A DNA stretch of 50,989 nt, from positions 76,360-127,348 of the IMG/VR virus record IMGVR_UViG_3300005290_000006. The stretch is one strand, 5' to 3'. Positions 34,012-41,840 of the stretch are shown here, one piece after another (the first letter of the stretch is position 1; each line of letters opens with the position of its first letter). This DNA is from a virus. The translations under genes were made by a program, and so were the position numbers. The notes beneath the pieces were generated by a model that worked only from the letters and a program-made list of their open reading frames with translations, had not been told where the DNA came from and made no database searches.

Positions 34012-35352
34012 ATGGAAGTTCCAAAGCCGTTAGCCAACCTGGTGTCCTACGCTAACTCTGTTGAGCAGGGCGCCAGTGAGCGGTTGTTTACGATGACCGC
34101 CACGATCATCACTCCAACTGATCAGATCCCCTTGCTAATTCCGACGGGGTTTGCTTGCCTGTCACTGTTTGGTATCCACCACACAGACGACATGAAGATC
34201 AAGGCGCAGCTGCAACCTGGCGTGTATCAGAACAGTGTACTCGCCAACAAGGACAACCTATACATCGAAGTTGTAGAGCGTCAGGGGTACACCCAGACGA
34301 AGTATCGGTTCCGGGCCTTCCCGTTGCATGACTCCAGTGCGGCGATGTCGGCTAACAACACGGCGTTGGCGGACCTCAGTACCAAAGATGCACTCAACAT
34401 GGTGGAGGTCCAGTTCCAGCTCATGGACATCGGTTATGCCAAGTTACGGACTGAAACCGTAGCGGATCACATGCTGATGTGTACGCTGGACAACGTTCTG
34501 CATTATCAACTGACCAAGTTCGGGCAACAACTCGACCTGACAGGGGCTGATGCATTTCGTGGGGTGGACATTGAATACCCGTTTGACAACACACGGGTGT
34601 TTAAGCAGGTGGTCATCCCGCCCATGCCGCTGAGTAAGCTGGCCGACTTTCTCCAGCAAGACGATCAGTTCGGTTTCTACAGTCGAGGGATGTCGTCCTA
34701 CTACCGTAAAGGGATGTGGTACATCTTTCCTCCGCTGAAGATTGGCCGTTACGAGAGTGCTCGGAAAGTAGCGAACATTTACGCCTTGCCATCGGACGTG
34801 TTCCCTACCCTGAAGAATAGTTGGTTTGAGGACGATAAGGTTCTGACCATTCTGTCGACAGGTGAAGGTGACAACACCGACGGGAGTGACATCCACAAAC
34901 TCAACCACGGTTCGGGTAAGCGGGTAATCAGTCCTGATGCGGTCATGGGTGAGACAGGTCGGTACTACGCCAAAGGACAAGCCCTCACAACACGGGCGGA
35001 CTCCCTGTCGGAGTACAAGACGTCTCAACGGGGCAGTGGGGAGGAGAACATTCCTTTCCATGCGACTCCTACCAACAACCTGTGTAAGCTGCTGTCGCAG
35101 AACGCATACACCGACGGATCGATTGTATCGAGGACCTGGCACAACTCCAGCCGCAATCGTATTGTTCCTGGAATGCCTTGTCGGTACTACTTCATGAACG
35201 GCAGTGACGCGATGATGTACCGAGAGGGCACCATTGTTTCTATCCGTTCTGAATACCAGCAGGACACGCAGAACCCTGGGCAGCCTGTGTTTCGGGAGCA
35301 CAGCACCATGGAAATGTTTTTAGCGAATAATGTGATCCCCGCCGAGGTTTGA
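34012..35352 (+). CDS. Virion structural protein, possibly tail hub-like
   Basis: A 446-residue protein after GGGGGTAAGAC. Beta-rich, with PLSKLADFLQQDDQFGFYSR followed by WYIFPPLKIG (near 205-245) and, towards the end, VPGMPCRYYFMNGSDAMMY then a strand pair EGTIVSIRSEY. Phage tail hub proteins of the gp27/gpD type have a similar order: a 'f.FY....iF....' segment and a late 'l.PG..v.......g.v..v.h'. The resemblance is by eye and weak. Last gene of the 30480-35352 set; stop followed by an AT-rich gap with a small hairpin. Confidence 0.55.
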   Translation: MEVPKPLANLVSYANSVEQGASERLFTMTATIITPTDQIPLLIPTGFACLSLFGIHHTDDMKIKAQLQPGVYQNSVLANKDNLYIEVVERQGYTQTKYRFRAFPLHDSSAAMSANNTALADLSTKDALNMVEVQFQLMDIGYAKLRTETVADHMLMCTLDNVLHYQLTKFGQQLDLTGADAFRGVDIEYPFDNTRVFKQVVIPPMPLSKLADFLQQDDQFGFYSRGMSSYYRKGMWYIFPPLKIGRYESARKVANIYALPSDVFPTLKNSWFEDDKVLTILSTGEGDNTDGSDIHKLNHGSGKRVISPDAVMGETGRYYAKGQALTTRADSLSEYKTSQRGSGEENIPFHATPTNNLCKLLSQNAYTDGSIVSRTWHNSSRNRIVPGMPCRYYFMNGSDAMMYREGTIVSIRSEYQQDTQNPGQPVFREHSTMEMFLANNVIPAEV

Positions 35353-35421
35353 GTCAATGGATATATTTTCTTGTCCAGTGGCTTATGTTTATACACCAGT
35401 AATGGAAGCTCTTGCGGAAGC

Positions 35422-35447
35422 AGGGGGAGGGAAACCCCCTCCTTTTT
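35422..35447 (+). terminator. GC hairpin with short U tract
   Basis: A six-base pairing, AGGGGG (35422-35427) with CCCCCT (35435-35440), or alternatively GGAGGG with CCCTCC, followed by CCTTTTTGC. It is between the 34012 gene and the small gene at 35478. Weaker stem than others in the window but with five Us. Confidence 0.65.
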
Positions 35448-35477
35448 GCTTCACCTATTCAGAAGGAAAGAAGAAAG

Positions 35478-35855
35478 ATGACAGAAACAAAAGAAACTCC
35501 TAATTACGAATTCAGTTACGTCAGCGAGATTGAACAATGGCTTGGTGTCTCAGACATTCGTGAATACCCTGAAGGTGTTCGTGCGGCGGTTCGCAAGATT
35601 CTTCTTGAGAAAGTCCCCGGCGGTAATTGGAGTAGTCGTGAACTTCGGCACCTCCTGTTCAGTATCAAAACCGATGGCTTCTCTTCCATCCCCGGTAGCA
35701 TTCTCCAGCAGACACACAACGTTGCGGACATTACCCCGAACAGTCTTTTGGGTGATGTAATGCAGCAGGTGGAATGGCAGCGCGGAGTTATCGCGTGGTT
35801 GCTCGATGAGCTGGAAGGTAAACACCCTCCCCTGGGTGAACGTAACGACACCTAA
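35478..35855 (+). CDS. Hypothetical protein
   Basis: Start at ATG 35478, with GAAGGAAAG upstream; the open frame extends to 35412 but crosses the hairpin. The product has 125 residues, with a helix-rich plan: YVSEIEQWLGV, a basic helix (GVRAAVRKILLEKV) and a final EWQRGVIAWLLDELEGKHPP. No known domain. Flanked by hairpins on both sides, so probably its own transcript. Possibly regulatory or an accessory protein; unknown. Confidence 0.6.
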   Translation: MTETKETPNYEFSYVSEIEQWLGVSDIREYPEGVRAAVRKILLEKVPGGNWSSRELRHLLFSIKTDGFSSIPGSILQQTHNVADITPNSLLGDVMQQVEWQRGVIAWLLDELEGKHPPLGERNDT

Positions 35856-35871
35856 GCCCCACTACACGGTT

Positions 35872-35912
35872 TACTCCCCTACTCCGCAATGGAGTAGGGG
35901 AGTATTCTTATA
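35872..35912 (+). terminator. Strong hairpin with CTTAT tail
   Basis: A 14-base perfect stem (35872-35885 with 35891-35904), five-base loop GCAAT, followed by TTCTTATAAA. It ends the plus-strand gene at 35855 before the convergent helicase gene. Confidence 0.85.
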
Positions 35913-35961
35913 AACGCTCTAACGGCTTTACACGGCTTCAGAAGGTGTAAAATCATAGCCA

Positions 35962-36014
35962 GGCAAACATAACCCTTAACTCTCTCCCCGGGAACGGACC
36001 CCAGGTGAGAGAGT
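35962..36014 (-). terminator. Hairpin ending the minus-strand helicase gene, tail TTATGTTTGCC
   Basis: Read on the minus strand, ACTCTCTC (36014-36007) pairs with GAGAGAGT (35986-35979), with partial pairing inside, followed by TAAGGGTTATGTTTGCC (TATGTTTGCC at 35971-35962). It is about 55 bases after the helicase stop. The TATGTTTGC element, seen after plus-strand hairpins elsewhere, here follows in the minus direction, matching the orientation of the gene it ends. Confidence 0.65.
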
Positions 36015-36068
36015 ATTTGGGTGGTTTATTTAATACTAATAATGTCTGTATTAAAAATTACTGTTTTC

Positions 36069-37601
36069 TTACAGGTGGTCGAAATCATTCACGAGCTCAC
36101 CGGTGTCGGTGATCTTCTGTTGCAGACTCCGACGAAAGCCGGCTTTGGTATTGATATCGTGCTTCAATCCGAAGACCGGATCGATGTCGTAGATGAAGAA
36201 CCGTTTGGTTGGTTCACACCCTTCCCCACGAGACTTGCCGACGCAGCCAGTAAAGTAGTTCTTTGTATTGGTTTTGGCCACATGGATCGTCAACTCGATA
36301 TCCACTTCGTTCGTGATCTTGGTGGAGGTTTCAGTCATGGACTTACCTGCCACTTCACGAGAGAAGTACACCTCAGACTCATCGTCTGTTTCTTTCAGCA
36401 TCTTCTTGGCTTCTGGGCTAAGTTGATGCGGAGTTACAAAGCAAATACCACGAGCAATCATGAAAGAACGAACACGACGGAAAAGGATCTGAAGCTTGTC
36501 AGACTTGCTTTCGCCTGGGATCTTGTCGATTGGCACCAGACCGAGGTAGTCGTAGCCGTACCAGATGATTTCGTGACCTTTCATCTCGAGGTTACGAACA
36601 CGGTCGAACATGCTTTGCATGCTGTCTTTGTTCGCTTCGATCTGGTTGATGATCAGGAACCAACCGTTCTCTTTAAAGCAGTCGCAAATGGTCTGGACGA
36701 TGTCAACGGCTTCCGAAGTCTGGAAGTCTTTGTCGTACTCACCCCGAACCGTCAATGCGAGTTTGTACATCCGCATGATGATCAAGTCCATGGTATCTTC
36801 TGAGGATTCCATGAGCAGGGTGGGGATCTTCGCCTTGTTACGCAACAGAGGTTTGTTGTACAAACCAATGGAGGCCAAGAAGTGAGCCATGGTGAGAGAC
36901 TTACCACGGTTCGTCAGGGCGTTGATCAGGTACATCTTGGACCGACGCATGCCACCGTCAGGTTCGAAGGCTTGGTTGATCGCCTGGAGGCCTAGCCGGA
37001 GGATACCTTCGCGACTGTTCTCCTTCTTGGCCATCTCAATGATCCCCATGAACGAGTCAGGGGTTTCCGAGGTGACCGTGTGGACGATCTCAGACTGCCG
37101 TTCGTCATACGACATGGCAATCCGTTCTTGAATCAGGTCGGACAGGTTAGCCCAGTCTTCCTTCTTCATCTCGTGCAGTTCTTTGAAGTACGCGTCACGC
37201 ACACCGGCTTTAAAGCGCTTCTGGAACGCCTCGTTCTCACCGTTCATGCGCACTTCAGTAACGTGCTTGTAGACCAGCTTACGAGTCATTTCATCGTCAG
37301 CACAATCTTCAAGACCGGCTTCAATGGTCCTGCGAAGAGTGTCATCATTCTTGCAAAACAGCTCAACACGCTGCATTAACAATGATTTTATAACAGACTC
37401 ATCGTTAGGTTGCTTCAGCAGCCACTGAATGGTGGTTCGAATCGCATCACGAGTTTCCTTATCCTGACTGAAAACATCAGCATTAGGTTTCGGGAGTTCT
37501 TCTAAGGTTTCTACCAATTCGGTGATCAGGTTATTGTCTTTCAGCTTCTTAGCCTGATAAAGAGCAGACAGTATTTTAACCAACACCAGTAAATCGTTCA
37601 T
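36069..37601 (-). CDS. DnaB/gp41-type replicative helicase-like ATPase
   Basis: A 510-residue protein. The C-terminal half is a RecA-type motor: Walker A in INALTNRGKSLT (about 226-237, GK-S/T present), the glutamate of MESSEDT at 265, Walker B IIWYGYDYLG (345-354, Asp351), motif H3 CFVTPHQLS (387-395, Gln393), and a basic GKSRGEG (455-461) where an arginine finger is expected. The N-terminal 180 residues are helical, as in DnaB. Predicted to unwind DNA at the phage fork, as a hexamer. A single minus-strand gene among structural genes. Its start is 23 bases from the divergent gene at 37625, and both ribosome binding sites lie in CTCCCCGGGAG. Confidence 0.85.
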   Translation of the reverse strand: MNDLLVLVKILSALYQAKKLKDNNLITELVETLEELPKPNADVFSQDKETRDAIRTTIQWLLKQPNDESVIKSLLMQRVELFCKNDDTLRRTIEAGLEDCADDEMTRKLVYKHVTEVRMNGENEAFQKRFKAGVRDAYFKELHEMKKEDWANLSDLIQERIAMSYDERQSEIVHTVTSETPDSFMGIIEMAKKENSREGILRLGLQAINQAFEPDGGMRRSKMYLINALTNRGKSLTMAHFLASIGLYNKPLLRNKAKIPTLLMESSEDTMDLIIMRMYKLALTVRGEYDKDFQTSEAVDIVQTICDCFKENGWFLIINQIEANKDSMQSMFDRVRNLEMKGHEIIWYGYDYLGLVPIDKIPGESKSDKLQILFRRVRSFMIARGICFVTPHQLSPEAKKMLKETDDESEVYFSREVAGKSMTETSTKITNEVDIELTIHVAKTNTKNYFTGCVGKSRGEGCEPTKRFFIYDIDPVFGLKHDINTKAGFRRSLQQKITDTGELVNDFDHL

Positions 37602-37624
37602 TCAAAACTCCCCGGGAGCTAAAG

Positions 37625-38170
37625 ATGATTTTGAATTATCCTAACGGTAATCCGTTTAAATTCTTTTTCCTGACCAGAGGGATGGTGGAGACTCTGGTCC
37701 GTTGTTCGATTCCGTTGCAAGACTTGGACAAATTGTCGGCATACCATGGCATTCTGACTTACGGAGAAATGGCCGACATTCTCAAGTACCAACTGATCGT
37801 CGGGAAGACGATGGGTATTCCAACCACGGACGCTGCCGCTCAGTTCGGTAAGGGCTTCGATGGTGCCATGCTCGCAGATGCATTCAATGCGTCTAACAGT
37901 GAAGCTTTAGCCGGCCAGTTCCAGGCGGCCTCGCAGTTCCAATCCCTTGTTATAGGGCAAACCATTGTTATGGTGGCAGGTGTGCGTACCGACAAACCCC
38001 TGCCGGGCTTCTCTGTGCAAGAGGGGAGCACATTCTCAGCCGCCCTGCTGGAAACGATTTATGAACGTGTGGGTTATCTGGAAGCTCATTCCGGAAAAGT
38101 CATACATCCTGCTATCGGGGAATTCACTCTGGCGGAGGTTTTTAAACTCCTCAGCATACAAAACCCCTAA
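37625..38170 (+). CDS. Hypothetical protein upstream of the capsid gene
   Basis: A 181-residue protein with GGGAG nine bases before the ATG. Start is aromatic-rich (NPFKFFFLTRGMVETLV). The centre is a small-residue-rich helix region (AFNASNSEALAGQFQAASQF) and then a hydrophobic strand SLVIGQTIVMVAGV. No membrane anchor is certain. It sits 84 bases before the major capsid gene and is separated from it by a probable promoter. Function unknown. Confidence 0.6.
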   Translation: MILNYPNGNPFKFFFLTRGMVETLVRCSIPLQDLDKLSAYHGILTYGEMADILKYQLIVGKTMGIPTTDAAAQFGKGFDGAMLADAFNASNSEALAGQFQAASQFQSLVIGQTIVMVAGVRTDKPLPGFSVQEGSTFSAALLETIYERVGYLEAHSGKVIHPAIGEFTLAEVFKLLSIQNP

Positions 38171-38180
38171 CACCCTTACA

Positions 38181-38229
38181 TATTTTATGTGCAGCTCAAC
38201 TTGCGCAGACAATATATCTGTTTACAAAC
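38181..38229 (+). promoter_or_regulatory. Probable promoter and leader of the major capsid gene
   Basis: The 84-base gap holds TATTTTATGTGC (TATG at 38186-38189), 66 bases before the capsid ATG, and an inverted-repeat-like TGTTTACAAAC at 38219-38229. TATG is the short core reported for late promoters of the phiKZ non-virion RNAP; ATTTTATG is also found at 12275. Promoter identity is inferred from motif and position. Confidence 0.45.
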
Positions 38230-38254
38230 TGTTTAACTCACAGAGACTGACCAC

Positions 38255-40447
38255 ATGGCCAAGAAAATTTTGACGGCAGCGTTGAAGCCGAAAAGCAACC
38301 TGTTCCACGCTATCCGTTCTTCGCTGGTAAACAACAACGCCCTCGCCACCTTTGCCGGTAACGAAAGTTTTGGCGAGTTCCAAACCCAGATGGGTTCCGT
38401 TGCCGGTATCGAAGGCATCAACCTCGGCGCTGAGCTGGCTGTACTGAAACCCGGTTCGTTCGACGCCTTCATGGGCGCCAAGCTGCGTAAGGGCCTGCCA
38501 AGCGAAGCCCTCTCCATGTTCGGTGAAGCCGAGCAAGGTCTGAAGTCCATCCAGGGTCTGGAAGGCTTCTCCATGCAGAACTTCGCTGGTGAGCAGGCTG
38601 ACCTGAAAGCAGCCAACATGACCCTCAACGCGCAGTCGCACTTGCAAACGCCTGCTGCCGAGGCACTTTTCACCACCATCTCCGTCAAGTACGAAGATGA
38701 AGGCGCCGAGATGGTTGTTCGTGCCGCTGGTCTGGGCACTTACGCCTACGGCAACAGCGCATGGCAATCGGCTTCCGAACTGCGTCCGATCTTCGGCCTG
38801 CTTCGCTCCGGCGAAATGTTCAAAGACGAAGTGCTGGCCCTGTGGCCTGTTTACCCAACCGACGCCGGTGACGACACTCGTCTGCTGTTCGCTGACGCCG
38901 CGCTGGTTGCTCCACAGAACGCCACCTACCCTGAAGGCGACGCCTACGGCCGTAGCGCTCACAAAACTCAGTTCCTGACTGTTCCGGTTACCGTACCGAA
39001 CCTTCTGGCTCTGACCCAGGTTCCTGGCCAGCGTCAGTGGACTTCGACCGACGAGATCGAATCGAACTCCATCAGCATCCGTACCCTGGCTCTGGGCGGC
39101 AAGATCGGCGCTACCGCGGTCAACTTCTTCATCGACACCCGTTCGATGTCGAACAACACCTTCGGTCCAACGTCGATGGGTCAGTCCTCGGACGATCGTC
39201 AACTGAACATGCACATCCGTCACCTGCCGGGCTTCTCGGTTGAAGACAAAGATGGCGTGAAAGTCGGCGAAACCCTGTTCGCAACCTTCAAGACCGCTGG
39301 CTACGAGCCGCTGCTCACCGTTTCGGCTTCTGGTAACTACCAGCGCCAAGGCAACGAGCTGCGCCTGAACGCCGGTACTGCTGAAGTGACCGCTCTGAAA
39401 GAGCTGAGCTCCAAGCGCATCATCACCCTGGGCAAGGCCGATGAAGATCAGAAAGCTCTGATCCGTTCGTTCAGCGGCGGCACCGTGGTGGCTCTGAAGC
39501 CTACCTTCAACGTGTCGAACACCAGCCGTGGCAACTTCGGCTACCGCATCGAAGTCTTCGATGCTCGCAAGCACCTGTCTGTACAGCGCCGCTCCCCAGT
39601 ATCGGTGAAATACCCGATCAGCAAGGACGACGTCAACCAGGCTTCGCTGGACTTCGCTATCGGCCAAATGTCGATCGTGATCAACAACCAGTGCTCGCGC
39701 AACGCGTTCGACAAGGCTCAGGATCACCTGAAGTACATCACCTCCATCGACGGTTCCCCAGTCGTGGGCAACAACCAGGGCTCCAACGTCCTGGCCGGTC
39801 AGCACTTCGTTACCGCTTCCGCGGTGAACCGTGCGATCAAGCTGCAAGACGTCGTGTCGGCTGTTGACTCTGCCGGCGTGTACGAATCCGTCTGCGCTGC
39901 GATCACCAACGAAATCAGCGACATCACTGCTGCCCTGAACACCAAGTCGGGTCTGGCTGCGATCGCTGAATACGGCGGCACCGATGGCAACATCGAGTGG
40001 ACTGTTGTTGTTCACCAAAACCTGAGCCGTTTCGTAATGCGCTCCGGCGATGCTCGTACCACTGGTCCGAAGCAAACCCTGAACGTTGTCGAAACGAACT
40101 TCGACTCGCAGATCGGTCAAATCCTGATCGTTCCGAAGAACACCTCCACCAACGATACCATCAACCCTCTGGGCGGTATCGGCGTGAACGTGTCCAAGGA
40201 AAACATCCTGGTCCAAGGCAACGTCACTCGTGACCAGCAGGACTTCGGTGTGGTCATGACCCTCCCGATCTACAAGCACTGGGCTCTGAACCCAATCATC
40301 GGCTCGCTGACCATCACCGACGCCCATGACTTCCTGGGTGACGAAGGTCTGCTGTCGAAGCTGGCTTCTCAGCGCGTTACTGTCGACAACATCGGTGACG
40401 CTGGCGCGAACGTTGAGCCAACCGAGCCGGTTGACCCAAACGCCTAA
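38255..40447 (+). CDS. Major capsid protein, phiKZ type
   Basis: A 730-residue protein, close in length to the phiKZ capsid protein. The first 136 residues look like a cleaved N-terminal domain: AGNE|SF at 34-39, GIE|GI at 51-55, GLE|GF at 101-105, AGE|QA and, best placed, PAAE|AL with Glu136; each fits S/A/G-x-E. The mature part would begin ALFTTISVKYEDEG and is beta-rich with an HK97-like feel (for instance KDEVLALWPVYPT). Codon bias is extreme, as expected for the most abundant protein. Preceded by a TATG promoter candidate and followed by a nested hairpin and a terminator. The exact mature start needs protein data; the phiKZ protein is cut at a comparable distance. Confidence 0.85.
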   Translation: MAKKILTAALKPKSNLFHAIRSSLVNNNALATFAGNESFGEFQTQMGSVAGIEGINLGAELAVLKPGSFDAFMGAKLRKGLPSEALSMFGEAEQGLKSIQGLEGFSMQNFAGEQADLKAANMTLNAQSHLQTPAAEALFTTISVKYEDEGAEMVVRAAGLGTYAYGNSAWQSASELRPIFGLLRSGEMFKDEVLALWPVYPTDAGDDTRLLFADAALVAPQNATYPEGDAYGRSAHKTQFLTVPVTVPNLLALTQVPGQRQWTSTDEIESNSISIRTLALGGKIGATAVNFFIDTRSMSNNTFGPTSMGQSSDDRQLNMHIRHLPGFSVEDKDGVKVGETLFATFKTAGYEPLLTVSASGNYQRQGNELRLNAGTAEVTALKELSSKRIITLGKADEDQKALIRSFSGGTVVALKPTFNVSNTSRGNFGYRIEVFDARKHLSVQRRSPVSVKYPISKDDVNQASLDFAIGQMSIVINNQCSRNAFDKAQDHLKYITSIDGSPVVGNNQGSNVLAGQHFVTASAVNRAIKLQDVVSAVDSAGVYESVCAAITNEISDITAALNTKSGLAAIAEYGGTDGNIEWTVVVHQNLSRFVMRSGDARTTGPKQTLNVVETNFDSQIGQILIVPKNTSTNDTINPLGGIGVNVSKENILVQGNVTRDQQDFGVVMTLPIYKHWALNPIIGSLTITDAHDFLGDEGLLSKLASQRVTVDNIGDAGANVEPTEPVDPNA

Positions 40448-40516
40448 GCCCAACGGACTACGGTCAGTTGACAGTAGGTTGATGCTTCTGTCAACTGTAC
40501 TGATGCCGGTTGGGCT
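40447..40516 (+). other. Nested inverted repeats in the capsid 3' untranslated region
   Basis: Inner pair CAGTTGACAG (40465-40474) and CTGTCAACTG (40488-40497) is perfect over 10 bases with a 13-base loop. Outer pair AGCCCAAC (40447-40454) and GTTGGGCT (40509-40516) is perfect over 8 bases and starts at the last base of the stop codon. Together they can fold the 70 bases after the capsid gene into one long structured arm, 32 bases before a separate terminator. Confidence 0.6.
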
Positions 40517-40548
40517 GCTGGTTGAAGTGAGTTGAAACAGAGTCTGCT

Positions 40549-40599
40549 CCCTCCCTCACCTCGAAAGGGGTGAGGGAGGGTAGTAGTCTTATGTTTGCA
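40549..40599 (+). terminator. Hairpin after the capsid gene, tail CTTATGTTTGC
   Basis: A 12-base perfect stem, CCCTCCCTCACC (40549-40560) with 40569-40580, loop of eight bases, followed by TAGTAGTCTTATGTTTGC. The UUAU end and the TATGTTTGC element are shared with hairpins at 16428, 45843 and 35962. Confidence 0.8.
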
Positions 40600-40636
40600 T
40601 TTTGATATTTGGGGTCCACTGGAATCTTTGAAACCT

Positions 40637-40667
40637 ACATTATTAGTTTAGAATCGTCTAATAATGT
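40637..40667. promoter_or_regulatory. Inverted repeat, operator- or promoter-like
   Basis: Two 10-base arms, ACATTATTAG (40637-40646) and CTAATAATGT (40658-40667), perfect complements separated by 11 bases, so their centres are about two helical turns apart. AT-rich arms are more like a dimeric protein site or promoter than a terminator. The second arm ends 20 bases before ATG 40688. Confidence 0.45.
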
Positions 40668-40687
40668 TTCCATTGGAGGCCTCCAAA

Positions 40688-41824
40688 ATGGACAACGAAA
40701 TCAGTAGCTTCAAATTGAATTACAGGATCGTCAATCGATCAAGCCAAGAATTGATTGTGCGGGCTAAAGGTGGTTTGGGTTACATCATCAAACGCGCCAA
40801 GGAACCGAGCTACTCTGACCAGCGTCAGGTGCACGTGAACATCCCGTCGGTTATCATGGCCAACCTGCTCATCGATGAAAAGGCAGCGCTCACCCTGTTC
40901 GACAAGAAACTGTTGCAGGGTATTCGCCAAGATCGTGATCGTCTGAAAGATAACAACCCGGGTTTCTTCGACATGTTCAGTCAGGAAATCAACGTGTGCA
41001 TCGCACTTACCAGCAGCCTCGTTGAAAAGAATGACGCAATCCATAGCGAGATCCTCGGCATCACTTTGTACAACGGAGCAGAGAACGCCAACCGCCCATC
41101 CCTGAACACCCCAGCAGCAACCCTGCAAGAGCTGTGTGAAGTCGAAGCAGCTGAAGAGACTCAGCCTAAAGGTGGACTGCACCACTTTATCTATGTCAAC
41201 GATCCTCGCCGCGAATGCAACCCGATGTACACTAACGTGATGGGTAAAGCAATCGAAGTGCCTGTGGTGTATGACTCAGGTAAACAATCTGGTCTGTACA
41301 TTGGGTTACTCCACGGTAATGAATCACCGCAAATACTATATTACACTTTCGAAGGTTTGGACGGCAAAACGATGGAGTCGGTGGGTCTGTTCGCTACGAA
41401 GGTAGCGTGCGAGAATGGCGCCAACACCGAACGTACTCAGCAAGCTGAGAAGAAGGCCCTGGAGAATGCCAAAGAAGCAGGCAAGCAACGGGACCTGGTT
41501 GTCGGTCTGCAAGAGATGTTGTCCAAACAGGAAGTCGTAAATAGTCGCCTGGCGAAGGACCTGGTGCAATCGCGGCAAGATCACAAAACAGAAGTCTCTC
41601 ATCTGAAACACGAACATCGCATTGAAATAAGTCAGCTCAAGCACCAAACAAAAGTGTCCGGGGATATCTTCAAATACGAAACCCGAATCAAAGACACTGT
41701 GGCAAAAGCCAATATGGAGTTTGTGAAGCGTCAAAGTTCTGTCAATAATTGGGGTGAACTCGCGAAGGCAGTTACGGCTGTGGCCGGCGTCGCGTTTACA
41801 GGATATAAGCTTTTCACTTCGTAG
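40688..41824 (+). CDS. Coiled-coil protein with C-terminal membrane-anchor-like tail
   Basis: Start at ATG 40688, eight bases after TTGGAGG; ATG 40664 is in the inverted repeat. The product has 378 residues. The N-terminal 250 residues form a mixed domain (YRIVNRSSQELIVRAKGGLG at the start). From about 250 to 350 there is a long charged coiled coil with repeated heptad-like HKTEVSHLKHEHRIEISQLK. The last 20 residues (ELAKAVTAVAGVAFTGYKLF) form a short hydrophobic helix. This would suit a protein that bridges a surface or membrane by a tail anchor. Codon use is less regular than in the capsid gene. Function unknown. Confidence 0.65.
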   Translation: MDNEISSFKLNYRIVNRSSQELIVRAKGGLGYIIKRAKEPSYSDQRQVHVNIPSVIMANLLIDEKAALTLFDKKLLQGIRQDRDRLKDNNPGFFDMFSQEINVCIALTSSLVEKNDAIHSEILGITLYNGAENANRPSLNTPAATLQELCEVEAAEETQPKGGLHHFIYVNDPRRECNPMYTNVMGKAIEVPVVYDSGKQSGLYIGLLHGNESPQILYYTFEGLDGKTMESVGLFATKVACENGANTERTQQAEKKALENAKEAGKQRDLVVGLQEMLSKQEVVNSRLAKDLVQSRQDHKTEVSHLKHEHRIEISQLKHQTKVSGDIFKYETRIKDTVAKANMEFVKRQSSVNNWGELAKAVTAVAGVAFTGYKLFTS

Positions 41825-41840
41825 TAATCTGGAGCTCAGG

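Noticed and set aside
35357-35510. Small open frame beginning MDIFSCPVAYVY
   Set aside because: It overlaps a terminator hairpin and the start of the 35478 gene in another frame and has no ribosome binding site.
38222-40453. A 743-codon minus-strand open frame opposite the capsid gene
   Set aside because: The length is a by-product of extreme codon bias in the capsid gene; no start signal or recognisable protein.
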